A stretch of 64,000 nucleotides of DNA, from the NCBI GenBank assembly GCA_029204225.1, contig CM055111.1, forward strand, positions 41,292,815 through 41,356,814. Direction: 5' to 3'. Made by a program: the position numbers and the translations under genes. Positions 1-12,677 of this stretch are shown in pieces (the stretch's first letter is position 1; each line of letters begins with the position of its first letter). The notes under the pieces are model-generated. The model made no database searches. It saw only the letters and a program-made list of their open reading frames with translations, and was not told the origin of the DNA. Source of the stretch: Diphasiastrum complanatum (taxonomy: Eukaryota; Streptophyta; Lycopodiopsida; Lycopodiales; Lycopodiaceae).

Positions 1-623
1 TACTTGAGGTAAACTTATCATTGGCTTCCAACTTGACTCCACTTGATGTATCCATGTAGCAATGACTTGATCCTCTCTTTCAACCTATTCCAATGCACAA
101 AGCACTCCTTTAAACAACAACAAATGTATCCAAAAGGAAATCATAAAGATATGAAACTACCCAGTTCTCTTCTAGCACTTATACCAACCAAATCAGCACA
201 TAGAATAGTGAAATCTTGATCAACCTATGATCTTTTCTCAATCTAATGACTCTTGCCACTTCCTAAGATTGAAACACACTCAAATGAAGTTCAATAACCT
301 CACAATCTAGAGATCCAATCAAGATTAGGGTTTTGACAAAGTCACAAAAAAATTGATTATTTCCAAATCTACATGCAATTGCCTAAAGCTTGATATGCAA
401 TATTGTAGCCACCACTTAGGCTTTTTCCAATGCTCTAAAAATTGGCCATTTCCAGTAAGTAATGTGTGAAATCCCTAAGTAGAGTTTTGATATACAAAAG
501 ATCCAATCTACATATGCAAGAAACTCGATTTTGGTGTAGAATCCAATCGAGCATGCTTTAGCATTGATATATTCTCCAAATCATTGATAAATGTGAATGC
601 TTCATTCATAACCTGAAACACAA
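1..623 (-). other. copia leader (5' untranslated internal region), left end off window
   Basis: Read on the minus strand, this stretch follows a tRNA-Met primer site and contains no open frame. It resembles the leader before the copia gag at 12678: both share a block around GAGTGTGTTTCAATC (minus-strand reading here, about 255-290; plus-strand about 12452-12468), followed by a similar sentence of sequence. The gag gene would lie beyond position 1, outside the window. This is inferred from the homology and the primer site. Confidence 0.55.
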
Positions 624-635
624 GCTCTGATACCA
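624..635 (-). promoter_or_regulatory. Primer binding site, initiator tRNA-Met type
   Basis: The minus strand reads TGGTATCAGAGC, the standard plant copia primer site complementary to the 3' end of initiator tRNA-Met. It directly abuts an LTR edge ending TTTCACA. Confidence 0.8.
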
Positions 636-1134
636 TGTGAAAGATATTAGATCAATTAAGTTCCAAATCCATAAAATGATCTTGGGTTAGAAAGACAACA
701 ACTTACCAATCTTGCCAATGTAGAAAAATTAGCATCTACTCGATGCAAACTATAATAGATTTTGATCAAACATTAACCAAAACATAAAATAATGTTGCTT
801 TTCATACAATAACAGTAAGCTACTGTATTTCATACGTGTGGATCTGAAAATAGCATTTCATAAGCATTCTACACATAAAATTGCAAGATATCACAAGTAT
901 AGTGCACCAATGGATAGTAGGACCCAACAGAACCATGTATAAGCATGAATGAGATAAGAGAGAGAGAGTGATCCCTCTTCCCACAAGTTACAACCTTTTA
1001 TAACAGGTCCAAACCTAAGTTTAAACTTTGGTTTCCCTCCATAATAAAAAACCCTATTATTATTGTGACTAGATTTAATGTTTTTACTAGTCAAATTGAA
1101 TCCCTCCAAAACTCGTGTTTTACACTTTCCCACA
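636..1134 (-). repeat. 5' LTR of a minus-strand copia element
   Basis: The LTR begins next to the primer site as TGTGAAAG (plus strand) and probably ends at TTTCCCACA near 1134, giving imperfect terminal inverted repeats TGTG(GG)AAAG. The inner boundary is firm and the outer one is inferred from the inverted repeat. The partner LTR is outside the window. Confidence 0.5.
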
Positions 1135-2260
1135 CTTTCGAAAAGTGTTTGTTCAAATGCTTTTAGACTAACATAACTTTGCAAAGTCAAACTCTAAGTC
1201 TAATATGAAATTAACCTCAAATGCCATATAAACAAATGTGGCAATTTTGACTAAACTAGTTAAAATCTCGCACATTCGTCATCATTAATTAATTATTTTA
1301 TCATCCCCCATTCTTAAGTTCTATTTTACAAATGTGATGTGCCAAACCCAATCAAATAGCCATAGCAATGAAACAAAATATAGAATGAAAAAAATAATAA
1401 TGCATTCATGTTGATATAGCCATAAATTGCAAAGTACAAATAGAGCTCCAAGAAATTATCATTTAGAACTGAAGGTATGGAAGCAAAACGAATACAAGAT
1501 GGGGATGAGATTCATGTGGATTGGGCACGTGAGACCTAGCAACCTCTATTTCCAAGGCTCACATCACAAAGAAGAGGCTAAGCTCTCTCATTTGAAAATG
1601 AGCCAAAAGATTCTTTCAAATTTTTGATGTTGCATATGATCTCGAACAATAGTCAATCATCCAACTTGATGTTTTAGATATGGTCCAACTCCTTATCAAA
1701 TATGCTTTCAAATCTCACTATGATCAATGGACAAGCAATTGTGGGCTGTCAAATTGAGAACAATGCCATACTCAAAGAAAGATAATGAAGACATTCATTA
1801 GTCTAATTTAGATCAATATGAGCAACAAAACTCATATGAATACCGTTTGGAATATGATGAAAACTATTTTGATTAATATAAACAAGTCAAATCAATCCGA
1901 GATTGAAGGTGGTTTTTATAGTAGTGACAATGATGATGAGCCAGATTCTCAACAATCACAACATCATTGCAATTCACAAGGTGGTGAGCATACACTGTGG
2001 TACATGTGAAAAATTGTCAGCTAGTTTTGTAAGTTTTGTTGGTTTATTGGCATTTGCGGAGGCCAACTTGAAATCTCAACTTAGATATAGTTTCATATTT
2101 GTCAATAAGGGCCTAAATAGTGGATTTACTATTTTTGACAAGTAGATAAGTGGATGAGATTGGATTTGGACCCATTCTAATTGGCTAATTTTGGTATATT
2201 GCATCTAGTCATTAAAGACTAGGTTTTTGGTGAGGAATCTAGAAGTTTTTCGATTTTAGT
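1135..2260. other. No gene recognised
   Basis: AT-rich sequence with only short unsupported open frames. Positions about 1150-1260 resemble 28530-28640 (shared phrases such as AAGTCTAATAT and GACTAAACTAG), so at least part of it is a dispersed repeat. Nothing else is recognised. Confidence 0.4.
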
Positions 2261-2841
2261 GTTGGAGATTGTGAACTCATGCAACCCTTCTCTAGCATTC
2301 CCCAAACGACCGACAAATTGGCGGGCATCGACACCGAATTGTCTAATTCTACACCAATGCTGAGGACGGGACGTTGAGCAAGTCAGATTATTGGCCTCTA
2401 GCTCATCGAGCATGAAGCTTCCAATTGTCACGCTCAGCCGTAAAGGAACATTGCAAGGGAGATCTAGTTAACTATTAGTTTAGTGTAATTCTCTCTTGTA
2501 ACGATTAGGTAATCTATCTTTTAATCTTGCATGGTAGGACATAAGTATAGATCAGAAATCAATAGAATGAATGCGTAGAAGCAGAAGCAACATACAGAAT
2601 TGTAAGAGGAGAGTCAGGCCGCTATGTCCCAAAGCACTGGCGACTCACTCTAAAAGAAAAACAAAATACAAAAGAGATTTATGATCTTTCAGCTGTTGTC
2701 TTTGCACTACTGTGTGATTGATTGTTGCATTGTCTATGATTGACAACAATGTATCTATTCCTATAATGTAATGCATTATGTATTGCACTTTCACACAGAA
2801 TAGGCGAACATCGCTAAGCAAACAAAATTCGATTCACAGCA
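2261..2841 (+). repeat. Probable 5' LTR of copia-1
   Basis: The stretch ends ...CACAGCA immediately before a tRNA-Met-like primer site. A TGTTGGAG at 2261 is a possible LTR start, but it is not confirmed. No matching copy was found after the RNase H end of copia-1, so only the right boundary is reasonably supported. Confidence 0.4.
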
Positions 2842-2853
2842 TGGTATCAAAGC
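2842..2853 (+). promoter_or_regulatory. Primer binding site of copia-1 (tRNA-Met type)
   Basis: TGGTATCAAAGC differs from the consensus TGGTATCAGAGC at one position. It lies 18 bases before the first ATG of the gag region. Confidence 0.65.
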
Positions 2854-2871
2854 ATATTCATTAGATACAAT

Positions 2872-5262
2872 ATGGCCAATTCAGACTAGGATCACAATCA
2901 ATCTTGATGGCACAAATTATTGCATGTGGAAGTTCAAGATCAAAATGCTTCTAAAAGATGAAGGGATATGGTTAGTGACCGATTTCACAAAGCAAAGGCC
3001 CCCATAGGAAGATCCAAGAAGAGCAAACTGGACAAGGAAGGATGAACGCACAATGGCGATCATTGTATCCTCCATAAATGAAAAAATCCTCATGCAGATC
3101 GAAGATTGCCAAAGCAGCCATAAAGCGTGGGAGAAACCGAGGCAAAAGTACGAAGTGAGGACAGCCGCATCAGTCACACACCTCCATAATCAGCTACAGA
3201 GCTTGTGATGGGATGGTAATGAGCTGGATCAGCATGTAGAGAAGGTCAAAATGATCTTCCCTCAGCACTCTGCATTTACACACAGGAGCATCGAGTCCCA
3301 TCATCGCAACAACTGATGTACTTTATGAAATCTCTACCCTCTCCTATCAGCCACTGAGAATTCTCATCCTGAGTTTACTTGAGATGACATTCGAAAGAGT
3401 ATTCAATATCGTTGCAAACAAAAAATTGATGAGAGATGAAGGAGAATCAAATGGCAACCAAGAGAAGGCCCTTTTCATAAGGGGAAAGAAGAAAAAACAA
3501 GCCCAAGATCGAAATAACTCAAATGAAGTCTTTGACAAGAGCCAACTACAACAAAGAAACTTCTACCTACAATCATTGTCACAAATCGGGACACACAACA
3601 AACAACCCGACAATACCTTGCACACACTGCAAGAAAAAAAGACATTTAGTGTATAAATGCTGGCACAATCTCAAAGGAAAGCACAAAGGAGAGAGAGAGC
3701 CAACATTGCAAAATCATCAAAGGATGCTGAGAAGAATGACAATGCCTTCACAATTGTCGATGAAGAGTCGACCACCTACATGCAACGCAACAACAACATA
3801 GTGATTAACTCAAGAGCTACGTCTCACATAACTTACAACAAGAATGTCTTGATCAACTGCAGAACACTCGCCAATACAAGAACGGTAATACTGGGTGATG
3901 GGAGCAAACATGATGTCGAAGGCATTGGAACTCTACAACTCTGTACGTTGTCGGGACATGCAGAGCTTCAAGGGGCACTCTATGTACCTACATTGAGAAG
4001 AGACCTGATCTCTGTATCGAGGATAACTAACTCGAAATACAAATTCTATTCGATGGAAACGTATGCGGAATGGTCGACCAACAAGCTGCTGACTGTCAAG
4101 TCAAGACATGGTAATCTCTACCAAGCAAAAATCATTAGTAGCTACAATAACATACTGAATGCATCTGAAAATGAAAATCATCTTTGGCATAGATGAATGT
4201 ATCATCTGAATATGAGGAGTCTCTACGACATGAGCAAAAAGGAGCTAGTGAGTGGTTTGAGGATTGCAAGTCTAGACTCCAACTTTTGCAAAGCCTATCA
4301 AAAGGGAAAACAACATCGAAGTCCATACATGAAGGGAGAAGAGCCAAGGATGTCCTTGAGCTAGTTCAATCAGATGTCTGCGGACCGATGAAAGTCGAGT
4401 CCCTCTCTGGATCGAGATATTTTCTGATGTTCATAGATGATTACAGCAGGATGACAACAATATACTACTTGAAAAAGAAGTCCGAAGTGTTCGATACATT
4501 CAAGAAGTTCGTGGCATTTGTAGAGCGACACACCTCCAAGAAATTGCATACTCTCAGGTCCGACAATGGAGGCAAGAATTCGAGCAAGGAGTTTTCAAAC
4601 TTCTTCTAGGACAGAGAAATTGTATATCAGTTCACACCTGCCTATACACTACAATATAATGGTGTAGCAGAACGATGAAACATGACCCTTATCGAAGGAG
4701 CCAAATGCATGATGGCTCAAGCACAATTGCCAAGTCAGTTTTGGATTGAAGCAATTGCAGCTATTGTACACCTGCAGAACAGATTAATAACGACGACGTT
4801 GGTAAACAAAACACCGCACCAAATGTGGACGGGTGAGAAGCCTGATCTGTCATATGTACGAGTATTCGGATGTGTAGCATACATGCACATATCAAAAGAA
4901 AAGAGAAGAAAACTCGACGAAAAGTCAATACAGACGGTGATGGTCAGATATTCGAATGACACATAGATCTATCGATTGTACAATCCAACCTCAAAGAAGG
5001 TGGTAATGAGAAGAGACGTGAAGTTCAACGAATTGACATTTCTAGGAGTCAAACAATTAAGAGGCCATGAAATCTTCTCAATAGTCCCGATTAAAGAGGG
5101 AGTTCAAGGCCAGACATCGAACCAGAATGTCGACACCACAGACACCAGAGCAAAAAGTGGAAGACCACCCTATCAAAGAAATCGAAGAGCAAATATACCA
5201 GCAGTGACAAATCAAACCAAGAAGGTTGACAAGAATAAGAAGACCTCCTGACAGATTCATCC
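2872..5262 (+). pseudogene. copia-1 gag, protease and integrase (broken)
   Basis: This is a Ty1/copia polyprotein read through several frames. Gag remains at about 2890-3250 (LDGTNYCMWKFKIKM-like start). A zinc knuckle CTHCKKKRHLVYKC (CX2CX4HX4C) lies near 3618-3660. The protease motif reads INSRATSH near 3805-3828 instead of the usual LDSGATSH, so the catalytic Asp is Asn. The integrase core at 4330-4680 keeps its acidic residues in SDVCGP, RSDNGG and GVAER, and the integrase C-terminal part runs to about 5250. Stops and frameshifts occur throughout, for example the stops near 4607 and 4676. The reverse transcriptase should follow but is replaced by the insertion at 5265-6735. The family call is confident; the element is dead. 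Confidence 0.85.
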
Positions 5263-5264
5263 AC

Positions 5265-6735
5265 AATCTTCAATGGAGTGAAGACACCATGAGTGACTCC
5301 ATCCTCACTTTCCAAATGGCATAATTGTTAGAACTTGACCTCTCACTAGCTTCTAGAAGGTAGGCTCCCACTGATCCCATCTTAGTATTGAGATTCTACA
5401 CACAAGATATAGATTTGGCTGAACTTGAAACTCACAAAGGTTTCCTACTTGCAGTGTTTCACTCAAGTTTGATTTCTAATCCAACATATGGACTTGTAAT
5501 CACAGTTCTATCACTCCCTCACAAAGCTGGAATGAAGATAAGATGAATTGAAAACAACTCTCAACTTAAATCTTGCCAATCTTGGCCATTTTTGGACAAT
5601 ATAATGACTCTATCTCTCTCTATCACTTTGATGTACTTTGAAGACCTGTTCTCCACTTTAAGAAGGTCTGAAATCAGCCTAGATTAATTAGTTATCATGA
5701 ATCAAATCCAAAATTAATTAATGGCAAGTGATCTTGGTAGCTTATCCTAGAATTTCCACTAAAAATTATATCAAATTGACACCAGATGAAATTACAGTGA
5801 TCCAATGAATATAGGGGTTTAAATGATTTCCCACACGTGTGAACTGTATGCATTTTGATCCACAATAAGTTTGGTATCAAATCCCCTCACCAATTCCAAG
5901 ATACTTGCTCGCCCTTCCAATACTAGCTTTTTGCACCAAAAACTTGCTAAAACTGGATTAGTTCTAAACACTGATCAATAGCCTTGTACTTGGCTCATAT
6001 ACCATGTTGAAAATACAGTACTAAGGACCATAAATGGATTTTTGAATGATCCACAAGGTTGATTGTGTGCTTGTTGAACAATCTATCAGATACTAGTCAT
6101 AGAAAACAAGATCTAGTTTAGCAGCTTGATAGAAAACAAGTAGAGACAATCAAATCATTGATCATAAACTATAATCCGAGCTCCCACGTGTGAAAATCAG
6201 GCTATAGTATGGCCTGTAGATAGAGTTTAAAGTGTGCCAAAGCTGGGTTTCATTGGAATCAATCACAATCATCATACATAGAGAGAAAATTCGAGTTTAT
6301 CCTTGAGGCTCCAAAAAGTTTCTATCTTTTCACTATGGAGAATGGAAATACATAGTAAAAGACACTTCCTTTGCAAATTTAGGTGAAAATATAGCATGTT
6401 ATAAGGAAGTAGACTCAACTTTCTTGCCCTAAAGTGCAAACCCTAGTCTAGATCCAAGAGTCGTGCTTGGTAGGTGCATGATAGGTACAAATCTCATCAT
6501 AAATCATGGTCTAGAACCTACAAAATAGAAATCACTACCACCTGGACACAACCGCTCCTCTTAACTTGTGGCAACCTACATTAGGTGTGGATTGACAAGT
6601 GGCACTTTGGCCATTCAAGTGTCTAACAAAAAATATTGACAAAATATACAATATTCTATGTGGCTAGATTTGCCAATGTAGGCAATTTTTCACAAGAATG
6701 CCATATCAAAATCTAATTGGTAGTATGATGTACCT
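5265..6735 (-). mobile_element. Nested minus-strand LTR and leader fragment
   Basis: This non-coding block interrupts copia-1 between integrase and RNase H. On the minus strand a degenerate primer site TGGTATATGAGC occurs at 5993-6004. It abuts an LTR-like edge starting TGTTGAAAATAC (plus strand) at 6005 and possibly ending near 6641 at AATATTGACA. The part at 5265-5992 would be the leader in that orientation. It appears to be a truncated copia insertion that replaced the host reverse-transcriptase segment. No target duplication was identified. Confidence 0.45.
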
Positions 6736-7342
6736 CATAGTTTGACATCTCTGTCTACTCAATTAGTTAATTCTCTTCCAATCCTGGCATGCAACACTAG
6801 CTGATGGCAAAACGAATCCTACAATATCTGAAAGGCACCCACAATTTGGGGCTGATCTACGAAAGAGAGAAAAAATTTATTCTCAACATTACAGTGATGC
6901 AAGCTGGGCTAGCTGCAAAGATGACAACAAGTCCATAACAGGTGGATGTTTGATAGCATGTAGAGCTGCGATAAGTTGGACCTGCAAGAAGTCGACACTC
7001 ATGGCATAGTCTTCATGCGAAGTTGAGTACAAAGCAGCTTCAAAGGTGGAAAATGGGGTAATATGGCTGAAGATGATGTTCAAAGGGATTGGCATACCAC
7101 ATCAAGACCCTTCCATCATGAAGATGGATTCTCAGAGTGCCATTTACTTAGCCCAGGATATTGTATTTCATTCCAAAAAGAAACATATACCTCTGAAATA
7201 CCATCATGTTTGAGATCTGGTCACAAAAGGAGAGCTCTGTGTCGAGTTCGTGAGTTTAGGAGATATGATTGCAGATCTGCTGACCAAGCCATTGGATAGA
7301 TTACTATTCACAAAACACATAAGATCGATTGGAATTGAATAA
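6736..7342 (+). pseudogene. copia-1 RNase H end (broken)
   Basis: Translation in shifting frames gives the copia RT/RNase H tail: LQYLKGTHNLGLIYE, YSDASWASCKDDNKS, SSCEVEYKAA, MDSQSAIYLAQ, KKKHIPLKYHHV and DLLTKPL. At least two stops interrupt it, one just before SSCEVEY and one after KYHHV. It ends at TAA 7340-7342 and is followed by the A/G tract AAAAAAAAAGG, which works as a polypurine tract. It is the same element as 2872-5262, separated by the nested fragment. Confidence 0.8.
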
Positions 7343-7351
7343 AAAAAAAGG

Positions 7352-7650
7352 TGTTGGACCCTTTTTGTGCCTCCCTAATTAGTACGATCAAGAACGGGCT
7401 TGGATCTCCAACTGAGTGAGTAGTCGTGTAGTATCGGGCTTCGTTCCAATGGAGAGAGGGTAAACACAATGATAGTAGTGGGAATCTAGGCTTGCTAAGG
7501 TTTTTAATCTTAACTTCAAATCTGCTTGTTTATTCGTGCTGATCTAGGCATCCTTTGCTCTAGATCTTCTCCACAAGAGGTTGGTCTTTTCAAGGGAGGT
7601 GAACAATATAAGAAATCCTACCTATGGATCTTAATGATTGCTCCATGATT
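7352..7650 (+). repeat. LTR-like sequence after the copia-1 polypurine tract
   Basis: TGTTGGACCC follows the polypurine tract, the expected start of a 3' LTR. It does not match the stretch before the copia-1 primer site, so either the LTR calls or the element halves are chimeric. The right limit is unknown; a long AG array follows at 7656. Confidence 0.35.
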
Positions 7651-7653
7651 TTC

Positions 7654-7839
<186 letters not shown>

Positions 7840-9760
7840 AGTTTTATTAGGAAGAGTAGAAGATGATCAAATACAATGGAAATGGTTCCCTCTTATAGAT
7901 TTGTGAGGTGAACCCCCTTCACTCTGATTGGCTACTGAAGTTCCATTAGGATCACGATCTTGACCATCAAGATCACTTTGTGTTTCTTGAGGACAAGTTG
8001 TGTTTTTTAACTTAGGAACTTTACAAAAGCTAAGTTTAAAATACTTTATTTAATGATTGTGCTCCATGGCACTTACTAGCCTAAAGCCCAATTTTGGACT
8101 CACACATGGAGTATGCCAGTTGGTCACCTGTTTCTAATACTCCCGACTCTCTACTTCATTTATGTATTGTTTGGGCTTATTGCAGAAGCCTCTTGCCATA
8201 TTCTAAATATTCCGTGTCATTCCTAGAATCGGACGACATGTTCCTACTACCAAATGAGTGCCACTCCCATGGCACTCTATCTTTGACTGGTCCTTGGGAT
8301 GATGACGAGTCACATTGTCAAAGTCCGAATTTGACACTGTGTTGGTGGTCTATTGCTTTGTAGAACAATTAGACTTTGGTTGAATCTTGCTCATTGAAGG
8401 GCAATAATCAACCTTAGTCTCCCACTTGGTATTGCACTTCCCAATTGAAGGCTACGTGATCACACTTTTCCTCGGACTTTGTGATGAGTTGCCTTCAAGT
8501 TGCTATGTTGACACAGGCTCCCTTTGTAATTCATCAACAAGAAACCATTGCAATGATTGTGCCAAGAGAATTGGTAAAATCCTCTGGACTTCATCGGTTC
8601 TTCCTCAGCTACCATTGGTTTGATAGATTCTACCGGTTCTGTCTTCTATGTTGTTCTTGTCAATTTGTTCATGGATGCATCTACGTACTTTGAAACTTTC
8701 TTTGCTAGCTTTCAACCCTAAATTTGACAGAAAAGACACATGAGGCAAAAATGTTCATGAACAATTTTGCGACACACGACATGAAATTGTTTCCGACACA
8801 AAATCATTCGTGCTCCACAAAGATCCAAGAAGATTAACCAAGTACCATGAGGTACAAATGTTTGATCTGATATCGTGACATCAACAGAAGTGCTTTAGGA
8901 CATGGCTAATCTGCCACTCTTGTAATCTATGATTAGTTATAGATGTTTAATCTGTCTGATTAGGGAAGTTACTCGACGCGACATGAAAAAGTTTGCAAAC
9001 AATATACATTCTGCTTGATGCATAAAATAGAGAGACGAAAAACAAAATATACTAAATATATGTTCGCCTGTGAGCGAGACAATTTTGTAAGAGGATCAGT
9101 AGATCCAAGAAGTTTTCTAATATGCGAGACGCTATTCGTGGGAGAATTGTATTTCTCTCACGCCAATGCACTGTGTGGATCTGTCACACAGTGCTTGAAA
9201 TCAAGAGGATCAATAGATAATATTGTAGCTGTTATGCACATATTATTCTGAATGATTGTATGATTTTGAATGAATTTTTGTCTGCTATTGTTCGTGTATC
9301 TCATTTACTTGTTTATTCAATTTTGCACACTAGTTCAATCTTGTTGAATGCTGTATTAATCTATAACGTAGATCAGCAGTGTCTGTCTACATTCTGGAGA
9401 ATTGTAGGAATGATATAGCCGACAGTGACCAGCAATCATATCTGAATTTCACACGAACTGATTTTGTTCGTGACTGTTTTTGCTTCGTGTTTCATTTCGT
9501 TTCGTTTCGTGATCACTTCACCTTCAACAAAAGTCAATATCAAAGCTCATTCAAGTTTTGCTTTGCTTTGCTTCGCTTTGCTTCGTTTCATCTAGTTTTG
9601 TTTCATTTCATTTTGTTTCATTACAGAGCCTGATTGATCCTTTTACGAATTCTTCTCGAACATAAATTATTTGTGAATAAAAAAAAAAAAGTTTTGCGAA
9701 TCGTTCGAGAGACTCCCGAGTTTGTCACCAGAATTTTACTGGAACTACACTTTTCATCAG
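7840..9760. other. Non-coding, probably LTR-derived, with a degenerate TTTCR-like tract
   Basis: No gene is recognised. The right end (to 9759) must include the copia-2 5' LTR because a primer-like site follows. A pyrimidine-rich degenerate pentamer tract (TTTCG, TTTGC, TTTCA) lies at about 9476-9632. Two similar AAGAGGATCARTAGATA phrases occur near 9090 and 9205. The phrase TTTGCTAGCTTTCA at about 8700 recurs near 41087, suggesting shared LTR sequence. Confidence 0.4.
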
Positions 9761-9772
9761 TGGTTTCAAAGC
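9761..9772 (+). promoter_or_regulatory. Degenerate primer binding site of copia-2
   Basis: TGGTTTCAAAGC is a two-mismatch relative of TGGTATCAGAGC. It lies about 60 bases before the first gag-like codons. Confidence 0.5.
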
Positions 9773-9834
9773 CTATCATAGTCTGACATAGCCGCAAAGC
9801 TATCAGATCTAGGAGGCTAAGCATTCAAAACAAA

Positions 9835-12176
9835 GAACCATCAACAAGTGAGAACACAATTCACAGCAACGGCTTCAATAAGCAGCATACAATCAAAGAT
9901 ATGTAGAATCCTCGACTCATCAGGATCTAACTTCCTAGCATGGAAAGTTAAGTCCTCGCTGATACTAAAGGGAGAAGCATTATTTCCCTAGGTAGATGGC
10001 ACCGAGGAGATGCCTACAATTACAGACAAGGAGCTATGCGAACGGAGGGTGAAGAATGACAAGGCAGTAGCCGTGTTATCATCATCCATCGAGAATAGCC
10101 TGACTCTTGACCTGGCTACACTTTCTAAAGATGATGTGGGATACTTTACTCATTAAATTTCAGACAAAATCACACAATTAGATCACGCTGCTTGAAGATC
10201 AGCTGACAAACCTGCAGTGGGATGGTAAAGACCTCACTTCTTTTATTAGGAAGATGAAGGATTTATTCCTTTCACTACACAATTCTGGAGCAAAAAATGT
10301 AGTATTAGCAGAGAAGCAACTTACTTATCTGTTGAGAGCTTTACCAAGATCCTTCCAGACAACCAGAACGCTGCTAGCAAAGGATCTCACTATGACACTC
10401 GAAAAGGTAGTTGTCGAGATTCAAGAAGAAGTCGAAGCTCAAGAGCATCTTGATCACAAGGATGCTTCTGACCAAGCCCTCTACAACAACAAAAAAAAGA
10501 CAAAGAAGCAATTCAAGCCTAAGCGGGAGTCAAATCGAAGGCAGGATTGAGATCAACAAGTAGAAGGAGCCAGCAAAGGCAAATGGAGGAACAAGGGAAA
10601 TCCGAAACAACAGATTCAAGACAAGAAGACGTGCATGAGATGCAAATACGAAGGACATACTGTTGATTCATGTTGGCTAAACTAAAAAATCGAGTATATC
10701 CACTGTCAAAGGAAGGATCATGCAGCCATGTACTACCGCCAGAACCCAAGAAACAAACAAGCTCAAAGCAGACAGGAGAACAACAATAGTTCGTCCTATG
10801 TTGAGGAGCCAGAGAGCTCAAAGATGGGCGAAGGGAGATCAAATCACGGAAATTCGACCTCCTACATCTATGCAGACATGTGTGCAGTATCAACACCTGA
10901 CACACAGGAGGTAATCCTTGATTCAAGGGCTACTTCGTATTTTGTCACATCAAGATGGATCATGTCTAATTTTTGAAGTGCAGATCCATCAAGATTTATC
11001 ATTCTTGGAGATGGATCAATGCATCAAGTGAATGGTATTGGTTCACTGTGGCTTAACACTAATGGCAGAGACAGACGACTCAAAGATGTTCTGTCCGTGC
11101 CTACACTGCAACAGGACTTGCTATCAATGGCAAGAATAGTTGATGCAGGTAACATTCTTGGATGAAGCATGCAATGTTGTTGATGCAAGTACCGGTACAC
11201 TGATAACTCAAGGTAGAGAAAAGACCACCTGCATCACTTGAAGGTACGCCTACCTGCAGATCAAGTGCATCAGACTCATGATGATTCGCCAGATACTTTA
11301 TGGCACAAGAGACTATGTCATATGAATTCAATGGCACAATATCAAGCAAGCCATCATGGAGCAATCACAAGGGTGAGCATCTTGAATGCAACCAGTTCGA
11401 TAACCTGTGATGCATGTTTGAAGGGTAAGATGTCACGTACTCCTACAGAACAACCAAGATTTTGGATTTAGTACATTCTGACATCTGTGGACCTTTGAAC
11501 GTGATCTCAGTAGGAGGCTCGAAGTATTACATTACTTTTATTGATGATTATAGTAAGTTTTCCAGAGCTACTTCATTCACAATAAATCAGAAGTATTTGA
11601 CAAGTTCACAGAGTATGTGAATTGGGCAGAAAGATGCACTGGAAATAAAGTGAAGTAGATTAGAACAGATTGAGGTGGAGAATACATCTCAAACCAATTC
11701 ACTGATTTATGCAATGATTGTGAAATTATTCATAGAAGAATTGCATCTTACACACCGCAGCACAACGGTGTTGCAGAAAGAAAGAACATGACTCTAATGG
11801 AAGCTACTAGATGCATGATGGCCTATTCGAAGGCTCCAAGAGTGTTGTGGGCTGAAGCAGTAGCTACAGTTGCTTACATTCAGAATAGGACAGAAAAATC
11901 TGGTGTTCCTCACACAACACCACACGAGTTATGGTGGGGTAGAAGACCCAATCTGACTCATATTTGAATCTTTGGCTGTGCAGCATATGCACATGTTTCT
12001 GACAAGCTTCGAAAGAAGCTTGATGAGAAAGCAGAACAAGGATATCTTGTAGGATATGACAATCATTCATCATACTACAGAGTCTATATGCCAGAGACAA
12101 ACACAGTGAAGATAGTCAGAGATGTCAAATTTGATGAGAGCAGAACAATGGCCAACGATGATCCTATCAGTTATGA
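9835..12176 (+). pseudogene. copia-2 gag, protease and integrase (broken, 3' truncated)
   Basis: This is a Ty1/copia polyprotein. Gag starts near 9860 (LDSSGSNFLAWKVKSSL) and its C-terminal half is open at 10254-10550. A zinc knuckle CMRCKYEGHTVDSC fits CX2CX4HX4C near 10630-10675. The protease motif LDSRATSYFV near 10918 keeps the catalytic Asp but has Arg where Gly is usual. A pre-integrase HX-H-CX2C region lies at 11295-11420, followed by SDICGP near 11480, a frameshifted core, NGVAERKN near 11770, and the integrase tail to about 12176. Stops include the one just after the gag start region, a TAG before RTD and a TGA replacing Asp in the RTDxGGEY motif near 11670. There is no reverse transcriptase: the sequence passes into the leader of copia-3. 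Confidence 0.85.
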
Positions 12177-12299
12177 AGTCAAATCTTGTAGTTTCAAGTA
12201 TAGAGTTTGGATCTTTGTGATATTAAAGTCATTTCAGGTCAAAATACTTGTGGGTGGCCGATTTTTGAAAACACTTATTGGAATGTAGAGACAAAAATT

Positions 12300-12677
12300 A
12301 CTTGTGATTATGGATCGTACATTCTATTAGATGAGATATCTAGATTCTAGCTTTTGCATGTAGATTTTGCTTGATTGAATATTTTGCATTTTTGGTGAAA
12401 CCCTAGATCTAATAGGATCTTTTGATTTTAATTTATTGGAATTTTTAAAGAGTGTGTTTCAATCCTAGGTATTGGCAAAAGTTCATCATATTGTGTTTAG
12501 ATCTATTGTGATCAAGAAATCAAGACTTTATGTGCTAGGATTTGCTAGAAAGAGAAAAAGGATAGGCTAAATTGTTTCCGTATCTTTGTGATTTTTTCTT
12601 GAGTTTCATTTGTTGATTTTCAAGGGAGTGCTTATTGCATTAGAATAGGTTCAAAGAGAAGATCAAATCATTGCAAC
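12300..12677 (+). other. copia-3 leader
   Basis: Non-coding stretch directly before a gag ATG. It shares blocks with the minus-strand leader at 1-623 and with 26820-27060 (for example CATTTGTTGA followed by GCATTAGAA). No primer site was found upstream, so copia-3 is 5' truncated where it meets copia-2. Confidence 0.55.

Noticed and set aside
2219-2431. 70-codon minus-strand frame with relatively high GC
   Set aside because: It lies within the probable copia-1 5' LTR and matches no known domain.
7063-7299. 78-codon plus-strand frame
   Set aside because: It is a shifted frame over the copia-1 RNase H, which reads correctly in neighbouring frames.
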